From IMG/VR virus record IMGVR_UViG_3300008108_008089, positions 1 through 58,729 of that record: a stretch of 58,729 nt of DNA, one strand, 5' to 3'. This stretch comes from a virus. Shown in pieces: positions 1-7,818 of this stretch; the first letter of the stretch is position 1; each line of letters begins with the position of its first letter. The notes under the pieces were generated by a model. It made no database searches. It was not told where the DNA came from and saw only the letters and a program-made list of their open reading frames with translations. The translations under genes were made by a program, and so were the position numbers.

Positions 1-789
1 TTAGTCTGCATAGATGACCGAAGGGAAGCGATTTACAACCCCTCGAGTTTTGGTGAGGATAGCAAAGATGTTGTCGCCAATCGAGTTGAGTGGGTAGCCA
101 AGTCCTCTGAGGCGGGTGACATCCTCCATTACCCCATCTTCAAAAGAGTCCTCTGTCCACACCTTCCCAGAGAATCCTGCTGCCTTCGTGACTTGGCGTA
201 TTGAGCTTTCGCTGTACTCGTAGTTATGGCGATATAAGGCTGGCTTGTGGCGATACTGCATGTAGAAGTATGGCTCCGTGCCCCTGAGCATTTTATACAA
301 AGCCCTTGAACTGGTGATGTTGGGTGTGGTGAGAATAAGAGTGCCTTGTGGTTTGAGGACTCTGTTGACCTCAGCCAGCATGAACATTGGGTCTAATTCC
401 ATGTGCTCAATAACTTCACAACAAATAACTACATCAAAAGTCTCGTCTTCAACAGGAATGGGTTCTGTCTCTAAATCAATCCTGTAAGTGGTGGCTTCCA
501 ACGTCTTATCTTTAATTGAGACAGTTGACGTGCCGACTGTGGGTAGGTGTTTCTGAAAGTCAGTGACATGGACTTCAAGATCTGGAGCTAGCTGCTGAAG
601 CGACAACGGAATAACTTTTGAAGTTCCTAGCTCTAAGAGCTTGCCCTTTGGCTTTTCTTGTAGAAGTAAGTCAAGAGTGCGAGCCATACGCCGCTTGTGG
701 TTTTGGTGATAAGAATCTTCTTGGGCAATAAGGACTTCTAAGGTATCAACAACCTCTTGTGAAATATCCTTATACGGCTCAGAAATCAA
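1..789 (-). CDS. class I SAM-dependent methyltransferase
   Basis: A 262-residue protein of the Methyltransf_11/23 type. The SAM-binding motif I region is KLLELGTSKVIPLSL (about residues 50-64), followed by the acidic strand DVVICCEVIEHM and the post-motif LKPQGTLILTTPN typical of the fold. The substrate cannot be read from sequence; such phage enzymes often act on glycans or small molecules. The start is TTG at 787-789, which overlaps the TGA of the upstream minus-strand mini-protein (TTGA), so the two are probably translationally coupled. An ATG start is not available in frame before the upstream stop. The stop sits exactly at the window edge, so the gene is complete. Confidence 0.85.
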   Translation of the reverse strand: MISEPYKDISQEVVDTLEVLIAQEDSYHQNHKRRMARTLDLLLQEKPKGKLLELGTSKVIPLSLQQLAPDLEVHVTDFQKHLPTVGTSTVSIKDKTLEATTYRIDLETEPIPVEDETFDVVICCEVIEHMELDPMFMLAEVNRVLKPQGTLILTTPNITSSRALYKMLRGTEPYFYMQYRHKPALYRHNYEYSESSIRQVTKAAGFSGKVWTEDSFEDGVMEDVTRLRGLGYPLNSIGDNIFAILTKTRGVVNRFPSVIYAD

Positions 790-923
790 TTTTCCGGGCT
801 CCCGCTCCGTTCAGAGACCTTTGTGCAATTGATGCAGATGTCATAGTCCTTACCAGTGAAAGGGCAGGAAGATTGGGTGGTGATGAGGTGCTTACAAAAA
901 AGTTGTTTGAGAAAAAGAAGCAT
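786..923 (-). CDS. zinc-ribbon mini-protein (45 aa)
   Basis: A 45-residue protein with a metal-binding pattern: C10-K-H12, C19 and C29-I-N-C32. Small CxH/CxxC proteins of this type are common in actinophages; the function is unknown. Its ATG overlaps the TAA of the preceding C2H2 gene (TAATG) and its TGA overlaps the TTG of the methyltransferase, giving a tightly coupled three-gene unit. Its C-terminal codons are formed by the conserved GGGAGCCCGG repeat. Confidence 0.65.
   Translation of the reverse strand: MLLFLKQLFCKHLITTQSSCPFTGKDYDICINCTKVSERSGSPEN
787..809 (-). repeat. copy 1 of the GGGAACGGGAGCCCGG element
   Basis: On the minus strand this reads CGGAGCGGGAGCCCGGAAAA directly before the TTG start of the methyltransferase. 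It is one of four near-identical copies in the left arm, all in the same orientation and each just upstream of a minus-strand start. The core CGGG-N2-CCCG is palindromic. Confidence 0.7.
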
Positions 924-1063
924 TACTTCCTACTTTCGTGTTTATCTTCGAGGTGCCTTACCAAAGATTGGTATACAAAACGGGTTTTGGCTTCATGCAC
1001 CTCTTTACAGACGGGGCATGTGAAGTTGCGTTTTTCTGTGGGTCTTGTCGTCTTTTTAGTCAT
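923..1063 (-). CDS. C2H2 zinc-finger mini-protein (46 aa)
   Basis: A 46-residue basic protein with a textbook single C2H2 finger: C16-P-V-C19, then hydrophobic spacing and H37-LEDK-H42. A lysine/arginine-rich N-terminus precedes it. It could bind DNA or RNA; the target is unknown. It is first in a coupled unit with the 45-residue zinc protein and the methyltransferase, and lies divergent to the gene at 1140 with a GGGAGCCCGG element between them. Confidence 0.7.
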   Translation of the reverse strand: MTKKTTRPTEKRNFTCPVCKEVHEAKTRFVYQSLVRHLEDKHESRK

Positions 1064-1086
1064 AGAAAGAGACTAGCATAAAAATG

Positions 1087-1110
1087 CAATTTTCCGGGCT
1101 CCCATTCCCT
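1087..1110 (-). repeat. copy 2 of the GGGAACGGGAGCCCGG element
   Basis: Minus-strand GGGAATGGGAGCCCGGAAAA, in the divergent gap between the C2H2 gene (start 1063) and the plus-strand gene at 1140. It differs by one base from copies 3 and 4 in the core. Confidence 0.7.
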
Positions 1111-1139
1111 TTTTCTCCAAAGCAGCGTAGGATGGGGGG

Positions 1140-1370
1140 ATGGAGATTAAAGAGTTTGTGATTAAGGATGAAGGTTGGGCTACCGACCTACAACAGGGCC
1201 TAGAGATGTACATGATGGCTTTGTATGACTCTGTGGATGCTGAAGAGGGTACTCCTGCAGCCGACATAGAAACTGAGAGTGGTTTAATCTTTTGTGGATG
1301 TCACACATGTGAAGCAAGAGAGATTTTAACTTTTATCGTTCTACTGCGTTTGGGTTATATCCTTCTTTAA
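1140..1370 (+). CDS. conserved actinophage Cys protein (76 aa)
   Basis: A 76-residue protein that ends in GLIFCGCHTCEAREIL, resembling the FCGCxTCxxRE C-terminus of a small protein family widespread in actinophages. Its role is unknown. A TAGGAT -10-like hexamer (1128-1133) lies exactly six bases before the ATG and there is no clear ribosome-binding site, so the transcript is probably leaderless. The last 38 bases overlap the convergent membrane mini-protein at 1333-1452. It is a lone plus-strand gene in a minus-strand block. Confidence 0.65.
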   Translation: MEIKEFVIKDEGWATDLQQGLEMYMMALYDSVDAEEGTPAADIETESGLIFCGCHTCEAREILTFIVLLRLGYILL

Positions 1371-1452
1371 TCTTCTTTGCTTTTCTATCGTCTGAAATAG
1401 TAATTAAAGAGATAGCAAGAGCAAGACCAAGATATACAAGTATTGCTTCCAT
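1333..1452 (-). CDS. small one-helix membrane protein (39 aa)
   Basis: A 39-residue protein with one N-terminal transmembrane helix (about residues 3-20) and a basic tail. Its ATG overlaps the TAA of the SNase gene (TAATG), and AAGGA upstream is a good ribosome-binding site. It sits downstream of the SNase and lysis genes, so a lysis or envelope role is possible but unproven. Confidence 0.6.
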   Translation of the reverse strand: MEAILVYLGLALAISLITISDDRKAKKIKEGYNPNAVER

Positions 1453-1862
1453 TAGATGTCCTTCTTTAGTTTACGTTTTGCCAACAAAGCATCAAAGTCT
1501 TTAACTTTGGTGTCACCCATATAAGACCAAGCGTACCCGCCAGCAATTAAAGCTTCGTTGACAGAGACCTCTGCACCATCAAGATATAGCCACCCAAGAA
1601 TACGACCGTACTTCTCTGTGCTGTCTGGCTTCTCGGTTTTAATGACAATATCTCCAGCACTAGCAAGCAGAGCTGCAAGTTTCTTTTTAACTTCAAGACC
1701 AAGTTCTTTTTCATACTTGTCAGTAGTCCTAGACTCAGGTGTGTCTATACCAGCAAGGCGGACTCGTTGGTAAAAAGACACGTTAAACCCTAAATCAATG
1801 TCGACATCGATAGTGTCCCCATCGACTACCTTGTGTACTTTTTTAACTCGGTAGATATACAA
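1452..1862 (-). CDS. thermonuclease (SNase-like)
   Basis: A 136-residue staphylococcal-nuclease fold: VVDGDTIDVDIDLG, RVRLAGIDTPE and EKYGRILGWLYLDG carry the family metal-binding aspartates, the catalytic arginine region and the second arginine. No signal peptide is seen. Such nucleases cut single- or double-stranded nucleic acid with calcium. The position directly after the endolysin suggests a virion or host-DNA role; this is inference. Confidence 0.85.
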   Translation of the reverse strand: MYIYRVKKVHKVVDGDTIDVDIDLGFNVSFYQRVRLAGIDTPESRTTDKYEKELGLEVKKKLAALLASAGDIVIKTEKPDSTEKYGRILGWLYLDGAEVSVNEALIAGGYAWSYMGDTKVKDFDALLAKRKLKKDI

Positions 1863-1868
1863 CTTGAA

Positions 1869-2444
1869 CTACTTAATTGCTTGATTGCAAGTTGGACAGA
1901 CTTTTGTCTCAGTTGCTGCAGTTTTTGGTTTAGCTGCTCCTGCACCTTTGAACTTAGGACGACCAAAGCCAACAATAGAAATCAATACTCCAGCCTTGTT
2001 CTTCTTAAAAGCACGGAGTTGCTTGCACACTTCTCCGCCATTTCGTTGGCTTCCCTTTTTCTTTGAAGAAGTGTTGCCTTCAATACACCAGACAGTTCCA
2101 TCTTCATTGTCTTTTACAACAATTCCAACATGTGAGATTCGATCAACGCCATCTGCCGGGAAATCAAAATACACGATATCGCCTGGTTCTGGATCTGCAA
2201 TGTCTCCATCAATCCAAGAGCCAGCTTTCTTAAATGCTTGCGCTCCACCTGGAGTGTAAACAGTGTTAGGGATTTTTACCCCGGCTTCGTTTGCACACCA
2301 GTTAACGAAACTTCCGCACCAGGGTTGGAAGTTAGCTTTAGTGTAAGCACCGTACTTTGTTTCGTTATCTTTAGGACCTTCAATAACACCAATCTCTGCT
2401 GTAGCAACTTCGATTAAACGAGCCGCTGTGCCTTGCTCTGCCAT
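1869..2444 (-). CDS. CHAP-domain endolysin
   Basis: A 191-residue peptidoglycan amidase or endopeptidase of the CHAP class. The catalytic cysteine is C43 in QPWCGSFVNWC, the histidine H105 in ISHVGIVV, and the acid/Asn partner lies in IEGNTS (122-127). The C-terminus ends in a CPTCNQAIK half zinc ribbon, perhaps for wall binding. No signal peptide is present, consistent with release through the neighbouring holin candidate. Stop and start spacing with the holin gene is 2 bases. Confidence 0.85.
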   Translation of the reverse strand: MAEQGTAARLIEVATAEIGVIEGPKDNETKYGAYTKANFQPWCGSFVNWCANEAGVKIPNTVYTPGGAQAFKKAGSWIDGDIADPEPGDIVYFDFPADGVDRISHVGIVVKDNEDGTVWCIEGNTSSKKKGSQRNGGEVCKQLRAFKKNKAGVLISIVGFGRPKFKGAGAAKPKTAATETKVCPTCNQAIK

Positions 2445-2446
2445 TT

Positions 2447-2857
2447 TTAGTCCTTATCCCAATCTGTATCAACTGGTTGTTCTTCTGGCATTGCGCCATC
2501 TGGCTTTGCTGCTAGACGTGCTGCAGTTGCATCAATCTCTGCTTCAAGCTTCTTATCGGCTTGTGTGTTCTTTGCATCCATTTCTTTATTAGCAAGCTGT
2601 GCTGACATAATGTCTTTAGCACCAGAATTACCAATGAGGATGCCAGCGAGTGTTCCAGTAATAAATGTTGCAATGCTTCCTAAGACGTTAAAGAACATCT
2701 TGTCATTCTCTGACTGAGCATTTACTGGCTGTGTTACAAAAAGCAATCCATACAAAATACCAATTGCTGTGCACAGCAAAATAACCCCAAGAATAATTCC
2801 AAGGGTAAACTTCAAGCGAGAGTCAAGCTCCGCTTGAGAATATCTATATCTAGCCAT
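2447..2857 (-). CDS. two-helix holin-like membrane protein
   Basis: A 136-residue protein with two hydrophobic helices (about residues 17-41 and 55-76), then a charged, Lys/Glu-rich tail. The start used here is the ATG at 2857, which overlaps the lipoprotein stop (ATGGCTAG); a longer 152-residue form from 2905 is less likely. Its place next to the endolysin suggests a holin; the family was not identified by name. Confidence 0.65.
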   Translation of the reverse strand: MARYRYSQAELDSRLKFTLGIILGVILLCTAIGILYGLLFVTQPVNAQSENDKMFFNVLGSIATFITGTLAGILIGNSGAKDIMSAQLANKEMDAKNTQADKKLEAEIDATAARLAAKPDGAMPEEQPVDTDWDKD

Positions 2858-3080
2858 TTGGTGTCGCTCCACTATCTGTTGTTGTTGTCTCGCCGTTAAA
2901 GACATCCTCGCCTACCAAGTCTACTGGACAAGTGCCAGCAACACTGCAAACAGGAGGCTTGCATTCAGCTATTTCCCAATTCTGTGGTTCTTGGCATGGA
3001 TATCGATAATGACCCTGATACCCACATCCTGTTAAAAGAAGACCTAGCGCCAATACGCTTAGGAGCCCTAGTTTTCTCAT
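2850..3080 (-). CDS. small secreted lipoprotein
   Basis: A 76-residue protein with a lipoprotein signal peptide: MRKLG start, hydrophobic stretch and lipobox LLTGC (Cys19). The mature part is Cys- and Pro-rich. It is the first gene of the minus-strand lysis run and overlaps the holin candidate by 8 bases. GGAG lies upstream of the ATG. Role may be in membrane disruption or superinfection control; not known. Confidence 0.75.
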   Translation of the reverse strand: MRKLGLLSVLALGLLLTGCGYQGHYRYPCQEPQNWEIAECKPPVCSVAGTCPVDLVGEDVFNGETTTTDSGATPNG

Positions 3081-3129
3081 TGTTTCTCCAATACCTTGTC
3101 CAAGGTCTATTATCGCTCAAAATAAAGAA

Positions 3130-3168
3130 GGCGACTGGACCGTTGATTATGGGTCCAGCCGCCTTTTT
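3130..3168. terminator. strong bidirectional-looking hairpin
   Basis: A 12-bp stem (3130-3141 with 3152-3163, one mismatch) with a 10-base loop, followed on the plus strand by TTTTT. It lies between the divergent lipoprotein and DUF6065-like genes, where it could block read-through from either side. Confidence 0.75.
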
Positions 3169-3261
3169 CCTTAGCATGTCGGGTAAGGAAATCTATATAT
3201 CTTGATAATTATAGGTAAGTTGTATGTTGTCTTTTGAGGAAAAAGGTGTAGTTTTAGATAT

Positions 3262-3987
3262 ATGACTTCAGTACCAATTACTTTTGTGGACCTTATGGGA
3301 GACCTCCCAGAGGAGACTCGACCTTACCCCGCCAAAAAAGCTGTTCCAGACTGGTATAAAAAACTGCCTTCATACATAGATGGAGAGCAGGGGACTGTCT
3401 ACTGGAGTGACATCGGGTTGAACACGGGCACCGCGACAGGAAAAAAGTGCATGCCAATGCTGGATGCTATGACAGCAGGTTACATAATCCCTTTAACCAC
3501 AGATGTGAAGGTAACAAAAAAAGATGGTCAGCAACTTTTTCAATGGCCTGATTACGATGTTTTAGGGTTTCATCCACCATTACAAATGTCTACTCATCCT
3601 CATGTGCAAAAACATCCTGACAATGCAATTCCAAAATTTCACTCACCTTGGACAGTAATAACTCCAAAAGGTTACTCGTGTTTATTTGTTCCTCCAATGA
3701 ATAGAGATGCAAAAGACCAAATACTTCAATGTATCCCAGCTATCGTTGACACTGATACTTACGCTCATCCAATTAACTTTCCATTTTTAATTGACCCCGA
3801 CTGGGAGGGGATAATCCCTGCAGGGTATCCAATGGCTCAAGTTATTCCATTTAAAAGAGAATCTTATGAAATGAAGTATGGAGAGAGATCAGACATGATA
3901 ACTATCCAAAGAAGCATAAGAAAACTAAAAATGAGTTTTTACAATGCATACAAAGATAAGTTTTGGACTAGAAAAGAATATAACTAG
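3262..3987 (+). CDS. DUF6065-like phage protein
   Basis: A 241-residue protein related to the one at 14976-15680: both share VPDWYKK at the start, a central CxPxxDAMxxGY segment, PxGYSxLxxxPxNR, and an xxPAGxPxxQxxPFKRxxxE end. The family resembles DUF6065, whose biochemical role is not established. TAGTTT/TTAGAT hexamers lie directly before the ATG with no ribosome-binding site, suggesting a leaderless transcript. It overlaps the convergent gene that ends at 3984. Confidence 0.6.
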   Translation: MTSVPITFVDLMGDLPEETRPYPAKKAVPDWYKKLPSYIDGEQGTVYWSDIGLNTGTATGKKCMPMLDAMTAGYIIPLTTDVKVTKKDGQQLFQWPDYDVLGFHPPLQMSTHPHVQKHPDNAIPKFHSPWTVITPKGYSCLFVPPMNRDAKDQILQCIPAIVDTDTYAHPINFPFLIDPDWEGIIPAGYPMAQVIPFKRESYEMKYGERSDMITIQRSIRKLKMSFYNAYKDKFWTRKEYN

Positions 3988-4373
3988 TTACTTAAAAAGC
4001 TTTTAATCTGTCTTCCATCAAGAACAATAGGGCTTTCTCCATCATGCCAGACTATAAAACCTACTGGCATTTTAGCTCTGTTCTCTAAGAAGTGGTCCCA
4101 GTGGTGATGTCTTGTTAGTCCAGCAATTGGATTAACATCGTTATGACCCGTTTCATCTGCTTTTGATGTATTAGGCCATCTGACAAATCGTCCTCGAAGA
4201 GTTCTTGGGCACCCTATCTCGGGGTATTCAACACGAAGAATCACATTAAAAAGAAGTTTACCTGCACCATGAGATATAAAAGATGTTTGTTTCTTTTCAC
4301 CAAAATAAACTAATGTCCACTGTTTTGGTTGTATTACTTGTTTGTCACTACCTGAATCTGTCTTAGCCAACAT
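3984..4373 (-). CDS. hypothetical protein (129 aa)
   Basis: Not recognised. A soluble 129-residue protein with a histidine cluster RHHHWDHF and a preceding GHNDVNP, which could bind a metal. It converges with and overlaps the DUF6065-like gene by 4 bases. Confidence 0.6.
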   Translation of the reverse strand: MLAKTDSGSDKQVIQPKQWTLVYFGEKKQTSFISHGAGKLLFNVILRVEYPEIGCPRTLRGRFVRWPNTSKADETGHNDVNPIAGLTRHHHWDHFLENRAKMPVGFIVWHDGESPIVLDGRQIKSFLSN

Positions 4374-4416
4374 TGTGGCTCCTATATGTACTGCAATAAC
4401 AGAAGACTTTCTACTG

Positions 4417-4635
4417 TTAATTAGATTCTATAGGTTTCCAAAGCATCTGTGAAGGCATATGAGGATTTACTTCATCGGAACCTTGATAAACCTGACCAGT
4501 TTCTCTATCAATAAGTAGCCACTTCTCTGGACACTTTGTAGTTATAGAAAGAGTTACTGGTTCTGAAAGAGTTGGGCTACTAAAATTTCCCCATGCTTGA
4601 AAGATGGAGCCAGCTTGAATATCTCTATAGTTCAT
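4417..4635 (-). CDS. hypothetical protein (72 aa)
   Basis: Not recognised. A 72-residue soluble protein containing CPEKWLLIDRETGQVYQG. The start ATG at 4635 directly follows copy 3 of the GGGAGCCCGG element, whose CCCGGAGAA provides the ribosome-binding site. Confidence 0.6.
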   Translation of the reverse strand: MNYRDIQAGSIFQAWGNFSSPTLSEPVTLSITTKCPEKWLLIDRETGQVYQGSDEVNPHMPSQMLWKPIESN

Positions 4636-4656
4636 TTCTCCGGGCTCCCGTTCCCT
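4633..4656 (-). repeat. copy 3 of the GGGAACGGGAGCCCGG element
   Basis: Minus-strand GGGAACGGGAGCCCGGAGAA running into the ATG of the 72-residue gene, in the 21-base gap behind the nucleotidyltransferase gene. Confidence 0.7.
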
Positions 4657-5108
4657 TATACCTTTCGGATGCGCTCTATCAACTCTGTAGAGGAGTAGGT
4701 GTGTCTGCGACTATTGTAGTAAATATCTATGTTGTGAGTTATGCAGTAGTCCCTACCTGTGAAATCTTTACCTATGTAGTCTTCACCGATAATTCGAACA
4801 TCTATAGGCAAGGTCTTGAGTAGATTAAGTAGGTCATCTTCTGTCTCATAAACAACAATTTCATCTACATACTTAACTGCTTTAAGTTGGATTTGACGCT
4901 CAATTAGAGATTGAATGGGTTTTCTTTTCTGAGGTCTGTCAATGCTTGGGTCTGCCTGAAGTGCCACTATAAGGTGGTCACAAACTGATTTTGCTTCTTC
5001 AAGCATAAGAATGTGTCCTGCGTGTAGAAGGTCAAAACAAGAGGCTGTAAAGCCAACCTTGTTCTGCTTAAACATACGCTCAAGCTCAACCAGTGCTGAA
5101 GATTCCAT
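4656..5108 (-). CDS. HxGH nucleotidyltransferase (TagD/RfaE-like)
   Basis: A 150-residue cytidylyltransferase-like enzyme. The HAGH motif (H29, H32) after GFTASCFDLL binds the nucleotide, and YSSTELIERI near residue 140 corresponds to the family ISSTxIR motif. Relatives make CDP-glycerol, ADP-heptose or similar activated sugars. Its ATG overlaps the stop of the next gene upstream by one base. It probably supplies an activated precursor for glycan or teichoic-acid chemistry in this cluster. Confidence 0.8.
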   Translation of the reverse strand: MESSALVELERMFKQNKVGFTASCFDLLHAGHILMLEEAKSVCDHLIVALQADPSIDRPQKRKPIQSLIERQIQLKAVKYVDEIVVYETEDDLLNLLKTLPIDVRIIGEDYIGKDFTGRDYCITHNIDIYYNSRRHTYSSTELIERIRKV

Positions 5109-5848
5109 TACTCAATCACCGCATCTTTTATCTTTTTAAGCATTATGTCTTTGGTTCTAGTTTTTGAAAAGTAGTTGTATAGCTTTGCAAGAGGGGGTGT
5201 TTTACCAAAAAGAAATTTAGTTTCAACATTAGAAACAGTCTGCTTGTAGATTTCAGGGGTATTAACGTATCTTTTTAAAACAACCTTTTTATCAGTATTA
5301 AATCTTACATAGAAAAAGGGGTCTCCTTCTTTAATTGCAAAGTTGTCAAGACCGCTCCACAACAGATAGTCGGCATGGATAGGTCTATACCAACGTCCAA
5401 TATCAAACCTTCCAGTAGCAATAACCCCGTACTTGGAAGACTCTGTTTGATGAAGGTATGGAGAAATAATCTCCATCTCTAATGGCTCTTCAGAAACAAA
5501 AAGCCAAATCATAGAAAGAACCAAAGGTTTGCGATTTTCCATGTAACTGGTTCGCATGGTTGTAGCAGGGTGTATTTGATACTTATTAGGTATTTCCCAG
5601 CAATTTTGTTGATGGTTGTATGAAAACCTGCTGTCTACAACGCTGCTGAATACAAAAGTATTTTTATAGTTTTCGGTAAAAGCAGGGCAGTAAAGTATGC
5701 TTTGATTTCCTGCTGTCTTATCTTTCATCTTTTTTAAATCAGGAAGAAGCTCTGTAGGGTCGGCATAGAACATATTCCAGTCAATAATGTGGTCTGGACC
5801 AACCTCGTAACAAGGTCCCCAATAAACAACAATCTCGTCTTTACTCAT
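5108..5848 (-). CDS. hypothetical protein, paralogue A of a tandem pair
   Basis: A 246-residue protein paralogous to its neighbour 5841-6584: both begin VYWxPxYxV..DWNMxYxDP, carry FCPA/YCPAxxxxxxNTFVFS and GRFxIxxWYRP, and end KVVLKRF/YxxT..KxRTKxIxLxKIKxAVI. The family is not recognised. The tandem copy with a shared boundary suggests a duplication. Confidence 0.6.
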   Translation of the reverse strand: MSKDEIVVYWGPCYEVGPDHIIDWNMFYADPTELLPDLKKMKDKTAGNQSILYCPAFTENYKNTFVFSSVVDSRFSYNHQQNCWEIPNKYQIHPATTMRTSYMENRKPLVLSMIWLFVSEEPLEMEIISPYLHQTESSKYGVIATGRFDIGRWYRPIHADYLLWSGLDNFAIKEGDPFFYVRFNTDKKVVLKRYVNTPEIYKQTVSNVETKFLFGKTPPLAKLYNYFSKTRTKDIMLKKIKDAVIE

Positions 5849-6584
5849 CTATAACAGCCTCTTTTATTTTACGAAGAACAATCTCTTTGGTTCGAGATTT
5901 AACAAAAGTATCGTATCTGTAAGCTAGGGACTTGAACCTGCCAAGGTTGTTTTTTGTGTCAGCAATGCTTTCAGCTAATTTTTGTAGGTCAGCTGTCATT
6001 TCAAAACGTTTAAGGACAACTTTCTTGTCTGTATGAAATCTTGCGTACATTACTGGTTCTTCAGCAAGATGAAATCTGTTTTGACCTTTCCAAAGAATAA
6101 ACTCTGTTATGCAAGGTCTGTACCACTTAGAGATGTTAAATCGTCCTGGGGTGATACTTCCATAGTGTCTATGAATAGTGTCGTGAAGAATTGGTGGCAT
6201 AAGCTCCATTTCTACGTCCTCTTCGCAGAAGAAAGTCCAACCAAGAGGAATCCAAATTACCCTTCTATCCTGCATAAAAGGTTCCATCGAACGAGATAAT
6301 ACATATTGATGGTCTTGAACAGCAACAAACTGTTTAGTCTCTGGATTAAATTCATATTTACTATCTACAAGATTTGAAAAGACAAATGTATTAGAAAACA
6401 TATTTTTATAAGCAGGGCAAAAAAAGATACTGTTGTTGGGGTCACCATCAACTACTCTTTCAGGCTTTAAAGAATCTGTTAAGGATTTTGGGTCCTGATA
6501 CATCATGTTCCAGTCATAGCGCTCCTCTGCCCTGACAGGGTAGTAAGGAGACCAATAAACCGTAACTTCGTCTTTGCGTGCCAT
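5841..6584 (-). CDS. hypothetical protein, paralogue B of a tandem pair
   Basis: A 247-residue paralogue of 5108-5848. The ATG at 6584 (MARKDEVTVYW) is preferred over an upstream TTG at 6602 because it matches the sister gene start (MSKDEIVVYW). It overlaps the sister gene by 8 bases. Both proteins look soluble and are acidic or aromatic in the N-terminal half. Role unknown; they lie beside sugar-activation genes. Confidence 0.6.
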   Translation of the reverse strand: MARKDEVTVYWSPYYPVRAEERYDWNMMYQDPKSLTDSLKPERVVDGDPNNSIFFCPAYKNMFSNTFVFSNLVDSKYEFNPETKQFVAVQDHQYVLSRSMEPFMQDRRVIWIPLGWTFFCEEDVEMELMPPILHDTIHRHYGSITPGRFNISKWYRPCITEFILWKGQNRFHLAEEPVMYARFHTDKKVVLKRFEMTADLQKLAESIADTKNNLGRFKSLAYRYDTFVKSRTKEIVLRKIKEAVIDE

Positions 6585-6607
6585 GTGTTTATCATAATAC
6601 AAATTTC

Positions 6608-6631
6608 AATTTTCCGGGCTCCCGTTCCCTT
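6608..6631 (-). repeat. copy 4 of the GGGAACGGGAGCCCGG element
   Basis: Minus-strand GGGAACGGGAGCCCGGAAAA located in the divergent gap between paralogue B (start 6584) and the pyruvyl-transferase-like gene (start 6687). Confidence 0.7.
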
Positions 6632-6686
6632 AAAAGCATCGGCGCGTTGAGAAATAAGGAGGGGAGGGGGAAGGTAAGGTTGAGAG

Positions 6687-7418
6687 GTGATTTATGAGTG
6701 GAAGATGGATGGGGTCGTCAGGAACTATGGCGATGCTCTGGCTGAGTTAATTACTCCGCCATCTGTGTATAACGCTTGGTACAACGACACCGAAAATATG
6801 TACTTCCCTCTTGGAAGTGTTATATGTAATGAAATAATAGATGAAACCTTAAGACAAGGTTACAAACCAATATTTATTTCTTGTGGGTGGCGTGGAGAAG
6901 GTTTAGATCCTCAACTTGTAGATGCATGTGAATTTATCGGCGCTCGCGGTCCATATACTCAAATGGAGTTAGAAAAACATGGGGTTGATGTAGAAGTAAG
7001 TAAAGACCCTGCGTACATACTTCCAAACATATTAACTAAAGCTGCACCAAACGCATTAGCAATAGTTGTGCGCCACATAAAAGACCCGTCTGATTATAAT
7101 AAATTTACGCATCATGAGTATGGTGCTGATGCTGTAATAAGCGCTGTTATAGAAACTATCGATGAAACTATTGCAATGGTACATAAGATTTCTGGCGCTA
7201 GGTTTGTTCTAGCAGGGTCTATGCACGCTGCAATCACAGCACACGCTTATGATGTCCCTTTTGCTCTACTAGATGGACCATACATTAACTGCTTGCCTAA
7301 GTGGTATGACTGGTTTGCTTCGGTAGACTTAGGGGAACCAGTTTTTGTCTCGAACGTAGCCGAGGGACGAAAATGGTATAACGATAATGTTAGGAATAGG
7401 AATATAAATGGCATTTGA
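6687..7418 (+). CDS. polysaccharide pyruvyl-transferase-like protein
   Basis: A 243-residue protein with the family-type N-terminus VRNYGDALAELI, a central IGARGPYTQMELEKHG segment and a late MHAAITAHAYDVPFALLD motif; these match the GT-B-like polysaccharide pyruvyl transferases (WcaK/CsaB type), though it is shorter than the usual 300-400 residues. It would transfer pyruvate or a sugar-like group to surface glycans. GTG start with GAGAGG upstream. It overlaps the next gene by 11 bases. Confidence 0.7.
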   Translation: MIYEWKMDGVVRNYGDALAELITPPSVYNAWYNDTENMYFPLGSVICNEIIDETLRQGYKPIFISCGWRGEGLDPQLVDACEFIGARGPYTQMELEKHGVDVEVSKDPAYILPNILTKAAPNALAIVVRHIKDPSDYNKFTHHEYGADAVISAVIETIDETIAMVHKISGARFVLAGSMHAAITAHAYDVPFALLDGPYINCLPKWYDWFASVDLGEPVFVSNVAEGRKWYNDNVRNRNINGI

Positions 7419-7818
7419 ATACAGCAAAGAAGAGTGGATGCGTCATGCTAATTATGAGCTTGATTTATCTGAAGATGACCCTGAACTAAAAGCTTTTTAT
7501 ATAAAGTTAGTAGACTTTTTTACAGATTATCCTCACACCGAAAATACTCTTTACTTTATGCCAGAAGCTTTAGAAAAGCTATTTCGTCACGAGAACTTAA
7601 GGCAGCTAACTGACCACCCAAATGAGTGGGAACAGGTTACAGACGAGCTTTGGAGAAATAAAAGAAATCCAAGAGCCTATTCAAACGATGGAGGACATAC
7701 AACAATTATGTTCCCGCGGTTTGAAGAAAATCACAGCAATAATAATATAAAGCTTACAAACACTCCACCTAAAATTATGGAACTGTTTGAGAAGTTAAAA
7801 GATATTAAAAACTTTTAA
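7408..7818 (+). CDS. hypothetical protein (136 aa)
   Basis: Not recognised. A soluble acidic 136-residue protein, translationally coupled to the pyruvyl-transferase-like gene (11-base overlap) and converging with the gene ending at 7815. Likely works with its upstream partner, by position only. Confidence 0.55.
   Translation: MAFEYSKEEWMRHANYELDLSEDDPELKAFYIKLVDFFTDYPHTENTLYFMPEALEKLFRHENLRQLTDHPNEWEQVTDELWRNKRNPRAYSNDGGHTTIMFPRFEENHSNNNIKLTNTPPKIMELFEKLKDIKNF

Noticed and set aside
1073-1267. Minus-strand open frame opposite the 1140-1370 gene
   Set aside because: The plus-strand frame has a leaderless promoter and a recognisable FCGCxTC end; the minus frame has no family features.
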